The notes under the pieces are model-generated. The model was not told where the DNA came from. It ran no database searches and was given only the letters and a program-made list of their open reading frames with translations. DNA of 64,000 bases from NCBI GenBank assembly GCA_018417955.1, contig JACTVC010000013.1, forward strand, positions 518,633 through 582,632, in the 5' to 3' direction. A program made the translations under genes and the position numbers. Shown in pieces: positions 1 to 10,428 of this stretch. Numbering within the stretch: the stretch's first letter is position 1; the number at the start of each line of letters is the position of its first letter. Origin of the DNA: Laccaria trichodermophora (taxonomy: Eukaryota > Basidiomycota > Agaricomycetes > Agaricales > Hydnangiaceae).

Positions 1-24
1 AAACCATCACCTGAGTATTCAAGT

Positions 25-1569
25 TTATTCCAGCACTAAAACACCATTCAAAGTTCGGAGCGTCTTCATCGGGCCGAGGTGGGTACAAAAGTACAACGTG
101 AATTCAAGGCCTCCTTGCACAAGGCTGTTTAATTCTTCTTGTATATCCGAACTGTCGACAAGTTCAGACGTGCTCGTCATGCACACCGACTTGATTTGAG
201 CTACAGTTGTTTGTTCAGAGTCTATCTTGTCGGCTCGCGGAGCGCACTTTCGGAATCTGTACACAAGCACATCTCGGAACAAATGCATGTGTTCATTGAG
301 TGAAGTGCCGCCGTGGTACGAGAAGCTTCGCAGATTGGGGAGAAGAATTTCTACATGAGGGGAGTAGAGCCGTTGCAAGAATTCTCCGGTGAGTAACTTG
401 ATCCATGGATAGCCGACGAAGTTGAGGGATAGATCCTTCACTGAATGGATGTTTTTCAAAGCCTGAATCAAATCATGGTTCGACTTTATCATGGCACTCC
501 AAGTAAATCTTTCCAACAGAGGCGAGGATTGAAACGAGTTTGTGATTTGAAGCAGGACAGCGTCCTGCGGCCCGTTCTCCGCAGGGTTGTAGAGGGAGAA
601 TTCACGCAAAGAAGGAAGTCTGACTTGCCCTTTGAAAATCCAACCTGATTCAACAAATACATTGTCAACTTCAAAATGGAGTTCGAGATATTGCAGATGT
701 TCCAACAGGAGCGGCCGATGGAGTTCTTGCTCCAGTGAACGCTCCAGATACCTTGATTCAATGGCTGTAAATGTGCAGCGGACTATACGAAGCGCATTTT
801 GGAGAAAAAACCGAATCTCATCCCTGTAACAGGATTCTGCAAAAAACTCCTGCAATTGGTGCCATGGAACTACTAGCACCTTGCGCAAGAGCCCGAAGGA
901 GCGACTAGCATGAAGATGAAGTTGTGAGAGTTGCGGAGCCATGAGCCTGCCAAGTAAATCCAACTCATATCCTGTTGAAGCTACGTAAATAGCAGCAGTA
1001 GTAAGAAGGGGTAGGGATTGTTTGGCGGGGGAAATGATGTTGAAGCAAGCTTGGAGGTTGTGAAAAGAGATGTCTATCTCTCTCCATCGTGCTGAGATAG
1101 ACGCAAAGAGGGTCAAAACTTTTACCGGAGCATGATGGCGCCGCGGCCGCGTCTCCAGAAAGTCCTCCATATCAAGACAGAAGGAGACGGGGCGTTTTCC
1201 GGTTCTGGACAGCCAGTCACGGAGAAGAACAGTTTGGGCCTTGTAGTTATCCGACGACAGCCGTAGATACAGGGTTGTCCAAAGGATTGGAGTTGACCAA
1301 ACGACATCCCTCCAACAACGGCAGATTTTGGCCAGAAAAAAAGGATTTGCTCCCACCAAAAAATCAAAGTCAGTTAACGAGCCCAAGGCATTGTAGAATA
1401 TTTCAGCCATGATCTCTACTGGAAGCTTGTTGATTGGGGATAGAGAGTTGAGTTGTGAGTTCAATTGTTGGCGCTCCTTTTCTTGTACCACTTGAAGAGG
1501 AACGGGCCGAGTGTGTTCTGTTAGTGCTTTTGTTTCCGCCATTTTCGATTTTTCAACTGCCACTTGCAT
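25..1569 (-). CDS. F-box protein, agaric type (514 aa)
   Basis: Single-exon gene read on the minus strand from an ATG at 1569 to a stop at 25. The F-box core is at residues 43-65 (LSPINKLPVEIMAEIF), followed by the usual Trp-Arg-Asp-Val and Ser-Thr-Pro-Ile-Leu-Trp segment near residues 85-97. The remaining 400 residues are leucine-rich and irregular, like the LRR-type tails of basidiomycete F-box proteins. By family knowledge the F-box would bind Skp1 in an SCF ubiquitin ligase and the tail would choose the substrate; no substrate can be inferred. It is a clear paralog of the gene at 7079-8608, and their F-box and Trp segments line up almost residue for residue. It faces away from the gene at 2403. 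Confidence 0.85.
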   Translation of the reverse strand: MQVAVEKSKMAETKALTEHTRPVPLQVVQEKERQQLNSQLNSLSPINKLPVEIMAEIFYNALGSLTDFDFLVGANPFFLAKICRCWRDVVWSTPILWTTLYLRLSSDNYKAQTVLLRDWLSRTGKRPVSFCLDMEDFLETRPRRHHAPVKVLTLFASISARWREIDISFHNLQACFNIISPAKQSLPLLTTAAIYVASTGYELDLLGRLMAPQLSQLHLHASRSFGLLRKVLVVPWHQLQEFFAESCYRDEIRFFLQNALRIVRCTFTAIESRYLERSLEQELHRPLLLEHLQYLELHFEVDNVFVESGWIFKGQVRLPSLREFSLYNPAENGPQDAVLLQITNSFQSSPLLERFTWSAMIKSNHDLIQALKNIHSVKDLSLNFVGYPWIKLLTGEFLQRLYSPHVEILLPNLRSFSYHGGTSLNEHMHLFRDVLVYRFRKCAPRADKIDSEQTTVAQIKSVCMTSTSELVDSSDIQEELNSLVQGGLEFTLYFCTHLGPMKTLRTLNGVLVLE

Positions 1570-2402
1570 GTCGTTCTGGGTGGTGTCATTACCTTCAAAT
1601 CAATTGTCGTTCTAGGCGTGGTAGTAAATGGTGACTTACCAAGGTGTTAAAAGAAGGGTTGGCTAGCGGTTACAAAGGTTTGTCGAAGGTTGTGATCAAA
1701 GTGGAATAAAGTACTCGTTAGGAGAGACTGGTTTTACCTTGTTGGCCATGCAGTGTTTGTTCCAGTTCTTCCCGTTTTATGATCAACATTTAACTGCCAA
1801 CAACATTCGGCATCGACCTCCACGTTCCCTCCTTTCAATCTTCTGTGACAGGTTTCTCCTTCACGAATTTAAACTTGCTATTTGGCATTTGAAGCTCAGG
1901 GAACTCAAGTCCAACATTTTACGGCTTACATTGCGGGTTCCTTCGAAAGACGGGGTTAATCTTCTATCCCTTGCACAGCCGAGGAAGTGTTGAAGACCTT
2001 CGAAAGTAAGTGTAGGAATGGACAAGCTGTTGGGTCAACTCCAATTTCATTCAATCGGTGTGTCCTCTTTTTTTGCGAGCAAATTGCTTTCATAGAGGAT
2101 CAGGGGATGGATCCTCCAGCGATCTGTCCGTACTCTTTACCAAGAATATCACAACCATTTGGATGTTTCCAGGTCGATTCGCGTCTCCAAAAAATACCCC
2201 GTCTGTTTTTCAAGGTCAAGGTCAAGTGACCAGCGCGGTACTAGAATAACTCGATCGCGTCAAACCGATCGTTTACCAACCTCTAGCTGCTTATATCTAT
2301 AGCGCAAATCCGTCGCCTCTCTCTCTCTCTCTCTTGATACACAACGACATCGTCGATTACCCTGGTCAAATTAACCGCCACTCCACTAGCCCTATATTCA
2401 TC
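1570..2402. other. Divergent intergenic region
   Basis: Lies between a minus-strand F-box gene and a plus-strand gene, so it should hold both promoters. I see no convincing gene. A stretch near 1790-1850 resembles 9590-9650, which lies upstream of the second F-box paralog, so part of the F-box upstream region was duplicated too. A short CT run (2316-2333) lies shortly before the plus-strand start. Confidence 0.4.
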
Positions 2403-4714
2403 ATGTCTTCCCTTCATGTTGTGGCCACCGTCATCGCCCAATTCTTTCTTGTTGCCTGGGGGTGGATTTGCAACAGCATTCGCAATCTCGCCCAGTCCTT
2501 CAAACCCTTCGCGATACTTCCCCAGTTTGCGCACGTCTCCCTCAGGGAGCCCGCCCTCACTCAAGATCGCATCTTAGAGGGGGCACATCAATGTAAGTGT
2601 TTTGGACCACGCCTAGTCAAATTGAACTCAACTCTTTCGCAGCAGCAGTATCCGATATTGCGTGCAGTTACTCGAAAGGTTCTATCCTGCCCGTGTACAC
2701 CACCACTCAAGGCCAAAATACCCAGCTACGCGGGCTCCAGCAGCCCACCAACGCGATTTGGAACCCATATCTCCCCGCCGACCTCAATACAACACCTGCC
2801 GTCCACAGCCCCTCATTCACCTCAAATGACCTGTATGTTTCTCAACCCTCATCGATAACTTATCCGAAACCAACCTACTCGCCCAATCTGTCACGAGCTC
2901 CGATGAGAAACGTAGAAGCAATGACGAGCCCAGAATATCTGACAAAGCTAGATTCTGTTATATTCCCTTCCCCGCAAGATCCCACATCCACGAAGGTCGT
3001 CGCAACCGTCTCTACACCCGTCGAGGTTCCACCAACACCGGCGAGTGCCACGTCGACTGTCGTGTGCCCTTCAACGCAAGAAGGTCGTCCTTCGCTGTAT
3101 GACTGCGAAAACGCACTCCAGCAAGTCGCCAAGTCTTTCATTGAAGCCGATGCCCTTCGCATATCTGAAACACAAGTTTCATTTTCTCTTGATTTTGTCG
3201 AGGACTCTCGTCCTTCCCATTCCGATCAGACTGCCGGCTCAATCAAGAAAAAAAGACGTGCTGTGGTTGCCATGCCTATGCCGGCATTTGAAACATCCAC
3301 GGACTCTTCATTCAGGAACGACACCACACTCAAGGACCCAACTGCATCAAGCGCTCTTACTGCTGCTGATTCCCAAGACGATAGCCTTCTCGACGTCGAC
3401 GCCATCATCGCTCTGGCGGGTACATTATGCAACCCAACTTCTTCCAGCTCGAGTGGATCATCTGATATCGCCCAATCCTTAACTCTTCAGGTCGATACAA
3501 CGACACCCTCTCAAACGTCTGGGAATATGGTTATTGAAGCCCCTACATCTCAAATCAGACGTTCCCGTCACTGTTATCTGCCCAATAAAGACGACCTCGA
3601 ACCTTCAAATTCTTCAGAATTTACGCTACCATCCCCCCCTCAATCACCGAACTCAGTCGACTTCGATCACTTGCAACAATACCACGAATCAACTCTTGCA
3701 TATCTTCAACATTCAGGCCAAAACTCTCCACGGTCAACACGTATCCGTGCATCTCTCGAAGCGATACGAGAAGAGGACGAGGAACCCTCTTTCTACGACG
3801 ATATACTCGCAACCCCTTCGCCCCCTTCCCATCACGAAAGTACATTCCCGGACAATCCCCAAGTTACACTCCAAGATTCAGCGTATGAAACCCCCACTAC
3901 CAAACCGGAGAGGAAGAAAAGACGTTTTTCTCTGATGGATATCCGACCAAGATCCAAAGTGATCCCTACCCAGAAGAAGAAACGGCGTTCTGCCCCGTCA
4001 GTGCTAGGATTGGGATGGTTAAATAAGACCACTTCTTCATCCCAAGAAAGAGCACGATCGCCCAGCATCGAGCCTGTTCCCCCTGCATCTCCTCTTCGCC
4101 CGCTCCTTCTCCCAATGCAACTTGCCATGCGAGGACACAGCACTTCTCTCAAACACGATTATCCCTCAACTGTCTCAACCCACGTCCCGAAGCGGCGCTC
4201 ATGGTTCAAGAACCTTACCTCCCAACATTCGTCTTCTTCTTGGCAAGTCTCCCCTCCAATTCTGAACCTTGTCCCTGCCACGCCTCCTTTGAACGATAAC
4301 ACCGACGAAACCATTGAAGATCCTACCATTAGCAACTGCGCACCACTTTCCATCGACCCCAAGTTCCTCTACCCTGCTGACCCCTCTTCTGTATTCGAAC
4401 CTGACGAGACCATCGACACCACAGATACTTCCTCGCCTACCATTGTTGAGCCGACACCAATCGAATCAGATTCAGATGACGTTTCTGAAAACAGACGATC
4501 GCAGAGTCTTGCTGAGCTCATTGCGCTTATTGATAGCTATGATTTTGAGAATAGACGTATGAAGGCGGACTTTTCTGAGCCTCAACCTGGTGATTTCTCG
4601 TCGTCTGAAGCCCAGCTGGACTGGGCTGCTACCTCTTCTTCGTCGTCGAGCAGCGATGACGAGTCGTATTTCGATGAGTCGGAGGATTCGATGTCTATTG
4701 GTTTGGCCCTCTGA
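2403..4714 (+). CDS. Ser/Pro-rich protein with N-terminal hydrophobic segment (753 aa)
   Basis: Two exons: 2403-2592 and 2643-4714, joined by a 50-base intron (gtaagt...tcgcag); the frame is exact across the junction. I start at 2403 because the hydrophobic N-terminus (residues 6-22, VVATVIAQFFLVAWGW) begins there; an in-frame ATG at 2334 would add 23 residues. The rest is low complexity, rich in Ser, Pro and Thr, with basic clusters (KKKRR near residue 282, KPERKKRR near 500, QKKKRR near 520) that could be nuclear signals, and an acidic, Ser-rich C-terminus. I do not recognise a domain. The hydrophobic start suggests a signal peptide or anchor, which sits oddly with the basic clusters. It resembles fast-evolving basidiomycete-specific proteins of unknown role. 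Confidence 0.65.
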
Positions 4715-4717
4715 TCT

Positions 4718-5170
4718 GTGACCTGCTATTGTCTGCCTCCATCTTCCCTTCTGGTTCCTCTCCGTTTCTCGTCTCTGTCCTATTCTCATTCTGTTTCCTG
4801 TCTCCTTCGTTCTCTTCATCATTTTGTCTCTTTCTCATTTTGTATATCTCTCCCGCTCCCGATCTGTACCCGCGTCCTTTCGTGTCTGTCTCCTTTTCTT
4901 GTCACCGTTTCTTTCCCTTTCCCTTTGTATCCTCGTCTCCCTCTCTGTATCTGTCTCTCTGCCTTCGCCTCTCGTCTCGGCCTCTGCCTCTGTCGTCACC
5001 TTCGTCTCTTTTCTCGGCCTCTGCCTCTGTCGTCACCTTCGACTCTTTTCTCGGTCTCTGCCTCTTGTCTTCACCTTCGTCTCTGCCTCTTTGTCCCAGC
5101 GTCCGCCTCTTTCTCTCTGTCTTATCTCTTCGTCTTCGACCATCATCTCTCATCTCTCCCCCACCGTTTC
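4718..5170. repeat. CT-rich low-complexity tract with 37-bp tandem repeat
   Basis: About 450 bases, overwhelmingly C and T on the plus strand, starting within a few bases of the stop codon at 4714. Near 4979-5080 there are about two and a half copies of a 37-base unit that includes ctctgtcgtcaccttcg. Long open frames on both strands here come from base composition and are not credible genes. It probably lies in the 3' untranslated region or terminator of the upstream gene. Confidence 0.8.
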
Positions 5171-5534
5171 ATTGCGCATCTCTCAGATTTCGACTGTATG
5201 CATCAGATCCCCGATATTTACGAGATGCCATTTTGCACTGACTAGACGATATATCATTATTTTTAACTTATTTCCCTCTCTTCGAAGGATCGTTACCTTC
5301 AAGTACATAGTTAACGCAGAAATACATGATTTTCCTCAAGACTGAAGGGAGATCTGAGGTCAACCGATCACTGATCACCAATAATTGACTGAGTTGCCTG
5401 GAGTATAGCTAAGGTATATCCGACGCTTCCAGTGGTTGGCTCGAAACTAATGAAGAACACACAGATTTCTAGTGTTGGAATAATTAGATTCAAGCGCCAT
5501 TAAAAAAGTACACAGAAAGACGCGTACCTTTCGC

Positions 5535-6083
5535 TTAGGCTGCTCCTCTGAGTGCACCGGGCTTTGAGTTCAAGAGTCGCGTCGCATATTTGAGATTTCC
5601 CTCTGCTTGTTCATCAAGTTCATCGGGGACACTTGAGGGCAACATGACGCGTTCTTGGTCTTCCCAAGGTACCTCAAGCGCCATCTTCGGAGGAACGTAG
5701 ATCAACCCTCTAGGTGCTATCTTGATCCCAAACTTCTCCTTCATCACAGCCAGAGTGATAGGCTCCCGAATCCTCCAAACGCCCTTCACCCGGTATGCAA
5801 AATCGTACCTATCGCGGTCCTTATGGTGCGAGTTGTACTCCTTGTTCCCAAGCCCGTCTTCGGGGAGTGGTTCGTCCCCGGGGTTCCGTGTACGCGCACT
5901 CTCGATCTCGCAGATGTAGCCAACGTGTGAGAGGGGCGCGTTGAGGTAGAACCAGATGCGTTTGATGGACGGTGAGATGAGGTAGCGTCGAAATTCGTAG
6001 GTCTTTTCTCCTCGCACGATTTGTTGCATGCAATCATTCGTCATTGGCAGGATGGCGTCTGCTGGAGTCGTTCGCGGCGCCAT
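5535..6083 (-). CDS. ASCH/PUA-like domain protein (182 aa)
   Basis: Minus-strand frame from an ATG at 6083 to a TAA at 5535. The segment near residues 13-30 (ILPMTNDCMQQIVRGEKTYEF) followed by RRY has the pattern of fungal ASCH/PUA-like proteins, where a Gly-Glu-Lys-Thr-x-Glu-x-Arg-Arg motif forms part of the RNA- or nucleotide-binding pocket. Further on, KRIWFYLNAP and GYICEIE fit the strand pattern of this fold. The frame stays open upstream to 6176, but those residues look unlike the family, so I chose the internal ATG. Family proteins are small and often single-domain, which agrees with this length. The exact substrate is unknown. A missed upstream exon is possible. Confidence 0.6.
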   Translation of the reverse strand: MAPRTTPADAILPMTNDCMQQIVRGEKTYEFRRYLISPSIKRIWFYLNAPLSHVGYICEIESARTRNPGDEPLPEDGLGNKEYNSHHKDRDRYDFAYRVKGVWRIREPITLAVMKEKFGIKIAPRGLIYVPPKMALEVPWEDQERVMLPSSVPDELDEQAEGNLKYATRLLNSKPGALRGAA

Positions 6084-7078
6084 TTTGGGATCGTTGCACT
6101 GTAACTGGGGAGGAAATGGCTCGAATTCAGGGCTGCAAGCTGTTGTGGTAACATTGAAGAACGCAAACGCAATCACAACCTGAATGATTGATCAATCCCT
6201 TTCATGTCTTCCTCCTTTTACTTGCAAGGTCTTCACTTCCAGATTGCAGACCGTCTGGCGATGCTCTGAAACCTAGTGCAGCAGCTGGTCTTGGTGACTA
6301 AGGACTTGCGGGACTCATAATTCGATTCACAAAAAGGTAAGCACTACATATTGGTACACATGCCTCATTGTCCCTCTAACAATTCTACTCTATTTTGCAG
6401 CAACGACGCGGTTCGTAAGATTTCACAAAAGTAGGACAACCATCTCTGACAAGGGTATGTGCAAAACGTGCACCACAAGAACCTGTAGCGAAGCTGCTTG
6501 CGCTCGCATAAGATTGCGTGGAAACTGTATGTCAATATTCCCCAATTGTCATTCCTTGTCCGCTCACATTGGTTTTTGCTCTCGTAACGCAGCACCTGTC
6601 ATAAGATTACGACGGGATTTCCAGTATAAACACTCCGATTTGCCTCGGGTGGAGAAAATCGTTCCTTTGACGCTCATTCGATGGAGCTCTACATGACCGC
6701 CTACCGCCGGACAACTTTATCCTCGTCGGACAACACAATACGAAGCTCTTTGCGTTTCCGACTGGCTCCCCCTGCCCAAAGGTTCTGGAGTATGTATTTC
6801 ATGCCGTGTGGATTCGAGTCGGGTTGATATGAAGTTTCGGAAGGTTTGGGTTCGGAGGAGCGTATTACTTTAGATGTAACGCTGTCTCGTGCTTTGCGGT
6901 GGTCACAAGGGAAAGGCAGCGTAACTTTAACTTACTAGGTCTATGCTAGCCTCCGTAGGGTAGTTTGGGGGAGAAGGAACGAGGCGGCCTCCTTGTGTAC
7001 TGATTTATCCTTTGACACATGGATTCAGATCTACAGCAGTGCAAAAGGACTTGAATTCACGATAATCCGATACTCGAA
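6084..7078. other. Intergenic, degenerate repeated sequence
   Basis: No supportable gene. The stretch about 6400-6770 weakly matches 9930-10270; both contain ggagctctacatgacc followed by a similar tail, and intron-like signals such as ttgcag. It is probably a decayed fragment present twice, not an active gene. Confidence 0.35.
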
Positions 7079-8608
7079 TCAGAGCTCGTGGAAATTTCTT
7101 GATTCTACAAAGTGCGATGTCACCGAAAGGTCAAGGCCGTCTCGTCTAAGGCTGTCTAGTTCTTCCTGTATATCCGGGCTGATGACGAGTTGAGACGAAG
7201 TGTCCACAGTCACTGACTGGATTTGGGATACAGTCTTTTGTTCGGAGCCCACTTCTTTAGGTGGCGAAGCGCATTGCCGGAATCTATATACAAGGACATC
7301 TCGGAACAGGTCCATGTGTTCAGTGAGTGAAATGGGACCATGGTACGAGAAGTTTTGCAGATTCGGCAGAAGAATATTATGAGGGCAACAGAGACGTTGG
7401 AATAGTGCTTCCGACAAGAAAAAGTTGCCGGCGTGTTTGGTGAGGCGAAGGCGTAAAGCTTTTATTGATGGTACAAGTTCCAGAACCTGGATCAAAATAA
7501 TTTCAGAGGGTACTTCATAACTGAGAGCAAATTTTTCTAGAAGTTGTGAGGAACAGAATGCTTGTATGATTCGAAGCAGAATGGCCGCCGAGGATGCGAA
7601 TGGACCATAGAGGGAGACTTCACGTAAGGAAGGAAGTTTGGCTGGCCCCAAAATCCAATTTGCACTCTCATCTAGGGAACTGAACCAGAGTTTAAGACAT
7701 TCCAGATGTTCCAACACCACGGGGTGGAACAAATCTAGGTTCAGCGAATGGTCCATAATCACTGAGTTAATCTCTTTGAAGGTGCAGTGAATTATTTGAG
7801 GTGCATTGTGGAAAAATATGCGAATCTCATCTACGGTACAGCCCTCTGCGAGAAACTCCCGCAATTGGTGCCATGGGACTAGAACCTTAGACAGATAGGG
7901 ATTGCTGAGATGGAGTACTGTGAGCTGTGGGGTCATTGATAGATTTAACTGAAGTTCTGGGTTGAAACTTGTTGGATGAAAACGAATAGTGGCAGTGGTG
8001 AGAAGGGGTAGGGGCTTTCCGGTGGTGGAAATGGCGTCAAAACAAGCTTTGATGTCGGGGAGCAGGAGTTCGATATCTTTCCATTGAGACGAGATGGACG
8101 CAAGTGTGGTCAAAACTTCTGTCAGCGAATGAAAGTCCCATTCGTCCGGCGACTCCTCATAGTCGAGACAAAAGGAAATGGGATGATTTGAAATCCTCGA
8201 CAGCCAATCGTGGAGAAGATCAATTTGAGCTTCATATCTATCTTCCGATAGACAGAGGTGCAGAGTAGACCAAAGAATTGGAGTCGACCAAACGAAATCT
8301 CTCCAACTCCGACAAATTTTGCCGAGAAAAAAGGGATACATTCCTTCCCATTCCGAGTATATTCCCCGCCATTCCGTATTAACCAGTGAGCCTAGGGCGT
8401 TGTAGAATATCTCCGTCTTTATCTCTGCTGGAAGTTGATCGATAGGGGATAAGCTGTTGATTTCTGAATATAACGGAAGACGCTTTTGTGCCATTTCCAG
8501 TTCTAAAGCAGCGACCTGTAGGAGTAAAACGTCCCTCCGAGTGTCTCTTTCGAACTGGGGACGACGTTCTACAAGCATACTACTCCCTGAATCCGTGCGT
8601 GTAACCAT
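7079..8608 (-). CDS. F-box protein, paralog of the gene at 25-1569 (509 aa)
   Basis: Minus-strand single exon; the first in-frame ATG is at 8608 and the stop at 7079. The F-box core is near residues 52-74 (LSPIDQLPAEIKTEIFYNAL), followed by a Trp-Arg-Asp-Phe and Ser-Thr-Pro-Ile-Leu-Trp segment and a long leucine-rich tail. It aligns along its length with the gene at 25-1569, including the C-terminal EHMDLFRDVLVYRFRQC segment. It differs by a short insertion after the F-box (around the second Trp cluster). The role is inferred as an SCF substrate adaptor. The two paralogs share orientation and lie about 5.5 kb apart, with unrelated genes between them, so this is not a simple tandem copy. Confidence 0.85.
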   Translation of the reverse strand: MVTRTDSGSSMLVERRPQFERDTRRDVLLLQVAALELEMAQKRLPLYSEINSLSPIDQLPAEIKTEIFYNALGSLVNTEWRGIYSEWEGMYPFFLGKICRSWRDFVWSTPILWSTLHLCLSEDRYEAQIDLLHDWLSRISNHPISFCLDYEESPDEWDFHSLTEVLTTLASISSQWKDIELLLPDIKACFDAISTTGKPLPLLTTATIRFHPTSFNPELQLNLSMTPQLTVLHLSNPYLSKVLVPWHQLREFLAEGCTVDEIRIFFHNAPQIIHCTFKEINSVIMDHSLNLDLFHPVVLEHLECLKLWFSSLDESANWILGPAKLPSLREVSLYGPFASSAAILLRIIQAFCSSQLLEKFALSYEVPSEIILIQVLELVPSIKALRLRLTKHAGNFFLSEALFQRLCCPHNILLPNLQNFSYHGPISLTEHMDLFRDVLVYRFRQCASPPKEVGSEQKTVSQIQSVTVDTSSQLVISPDIQEELDSLRRDGLDLSVTSHFVESRNFHEL

Positions 8609-8766
8609 CCTGACTTGACTGTACCAGGTGTCGGAAAACAACCCAGCTTGTTTTTATTTTAGCTGGGTAAGAGGCTCTTATGATTTACTTACAAGAATAC
8701 GCGATTGAAGGTCGATATCCTGAAGCGTGAAAACTGAAAAGTTGCTGCCTCTGCCTTGGGGGATTA

Positions 8767-9511
8767 CAGCCATGTGCGGAACATAGGGCGCGGCATGATT
8801 TTTTTTTTTCGCCAAATAAACAAACGGATTTATGTAGTCGCAAAGTATCCTCTATGTAGCACGCTCAAAAGTCGTCCATTCGGCTTGAAATTAGATCCGT
8901 TCGACGCAGATTTTCAATCTGCACACGTCGATGTGCCCATGTTCCATCGACCGCGAGAAATAACCACTATACCGTCGGAAACGATCATCTGTGACGTTCG
9001 ATACACAGCATCCACACCTCAACGTTCCCGTTCCGTCTTTTGGGCAGCTCAGACCTTCAGGTTAAGTTTCTGGAGGAGGGGCATTATTGTAACCTTATTG
9101 GTGCTTTATCCTGCTTGATCAATGTTTCCGGAAGAGCGGACGTGGCCCGACCCATTCATGCCCTGCAACCTGTGACATAATTTAGATGGATTGAAGGGGG
9201 TGGCACTTGACGAATATATACAAAAGTCAATGGGCAGATAGGGCGGACGAGAATTGAGGCTGGAGGCCACGCCAACGTCGTTCTTACAGTTTTGTCGTGT
9301 ACACAATTACACATTCATTCATTCCTCGCAATGAGAAATTATACACTGTCAGATGCGGATTCAAAATCTGCGTCGAATGGATTTAATTTCAGGCCGAATG
9401 GACGACTTTTGAGCGTGCTACGTAGAGAATGCTTTGCAACTACATAAATCCGTTTGTTTATTTGGCGAAAAAAAAGAAATCATGCCGCGCCCTATGTTCC
9501 GCACATGGCTG
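8767..9511. mobile_element. Non-autonomous DNA element with ~165-bp terminal inverted repeats, TA flanks
   Basis: The first ~165 bases (from 8767, cagccatgtgcggaacatag) are repeated as the reverse complement at the other end (9347-9511), with only scattered mismatches and a small indel in a T run. Both ends are flanked by TA (8765-8766 and 9512-9513), as expected for a target-site duplication of a Tc1/mariner/pogo-type element, and the termini begin CAG. The interior of about 415 bases has no transposase-like frame. It therefore looks like a MITE or internally deleted copy. The total is 745 bases. Confidence 0.85.
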
Positions 9512-10428
9512 TAATGGATTGATGATATGATGGAAAAATGATCGGAAGCGACCAACTGTCACCAGTCACCAACTGATAGCGTCAACGGAGCACTTCATTG
9601 CCAAGCAGCCAACACTTTTAGGCATCGACCTCACCGTTCCAACACCTTGAAGTCGGCCAACATGCTTTCAATGCTTTCAACTATCTGCGGAGGAACATTC
9701 CATCTTCCCTACCCTTGAAAATAGGACTATCTTGCCAATTCATCTTAGCTTTGACATCCAGAGACCCTTGGATACCGAAAGGATAATGTCGCACTCTAGG
9801 CTACAGATTATCTGGGGTTATGCTCCAAGCTTCAGAGCAGCCACCGCTACTGGGTTCCAGAAAACGGTGAGTACTACAACGAAGGCTTGCCGGCATCCCA
9901 CTTTGATCCCTCTGATAAATTTCTCTCGTGTTGCAGCAGCAACGGGACTGTCGAAAAAATGGGATTATTATCGCCGACCATGGATGTGTGGGATATATAT
10001 CCGTAACGGGGCTGTTGCGCTCATGAATCATTCGTGACGCGGTGTTGGCCTTTTGCGTAGAACCGTACGTTAGCACCCTTAAATTACACTCCCTGACCGC
10101 TAACGATGGCTCATGCTCTTGTAGACAACCATGGCAGTCGTAAGACTCATATCTTACGACAAAATTTCCAAGAAGCACACTCCTTGCTTCAGAATTGAAT
10201 TGTCCCGCTGAAGCTCATTCCACGGAGCTCTACATGACCCCGTATTGTCGCAAATTTTATCCTCGTTGACCAATACAACATAAGGATGGTCTCAAGCTTT
10301 TTCTATCAGTTTTTGTGGGCATTTTTGCAAATTTTTGTCGAACTCTCACACCGCGGCGTGAACCCTAACCCTAAATCAAGTCTGCTTCAAGTGTTTCTCA
10401 CCTTATATCGGAACTATCACGCCAACCA
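9512..10428. other. Intergenic, degenerate repeated sequence upstream of the cofactor gene
   Basis: No supportable gene. It contains the second copy of the degenerate fragment noted at 6400-6770, and a short telomere-like stretch (aaccctaaccctaaa, about 10361-10375) just upstream of the next gene. Confidence 0.35.

Noticed and set aside
4729..5345. Three long overlapping plus-strand open frames
   Set aside because: They exist in all three frames because the tract is almost only C and T; the products are Ser/Leu/Pro-rich nonsense without a start context.
10361..10375. Telomere-like aaccctaaccctaaa
   Set aside because: Only two units and surrounded by ordinary unique sequence; too short to be an interstitial telomere or a chromosome end.
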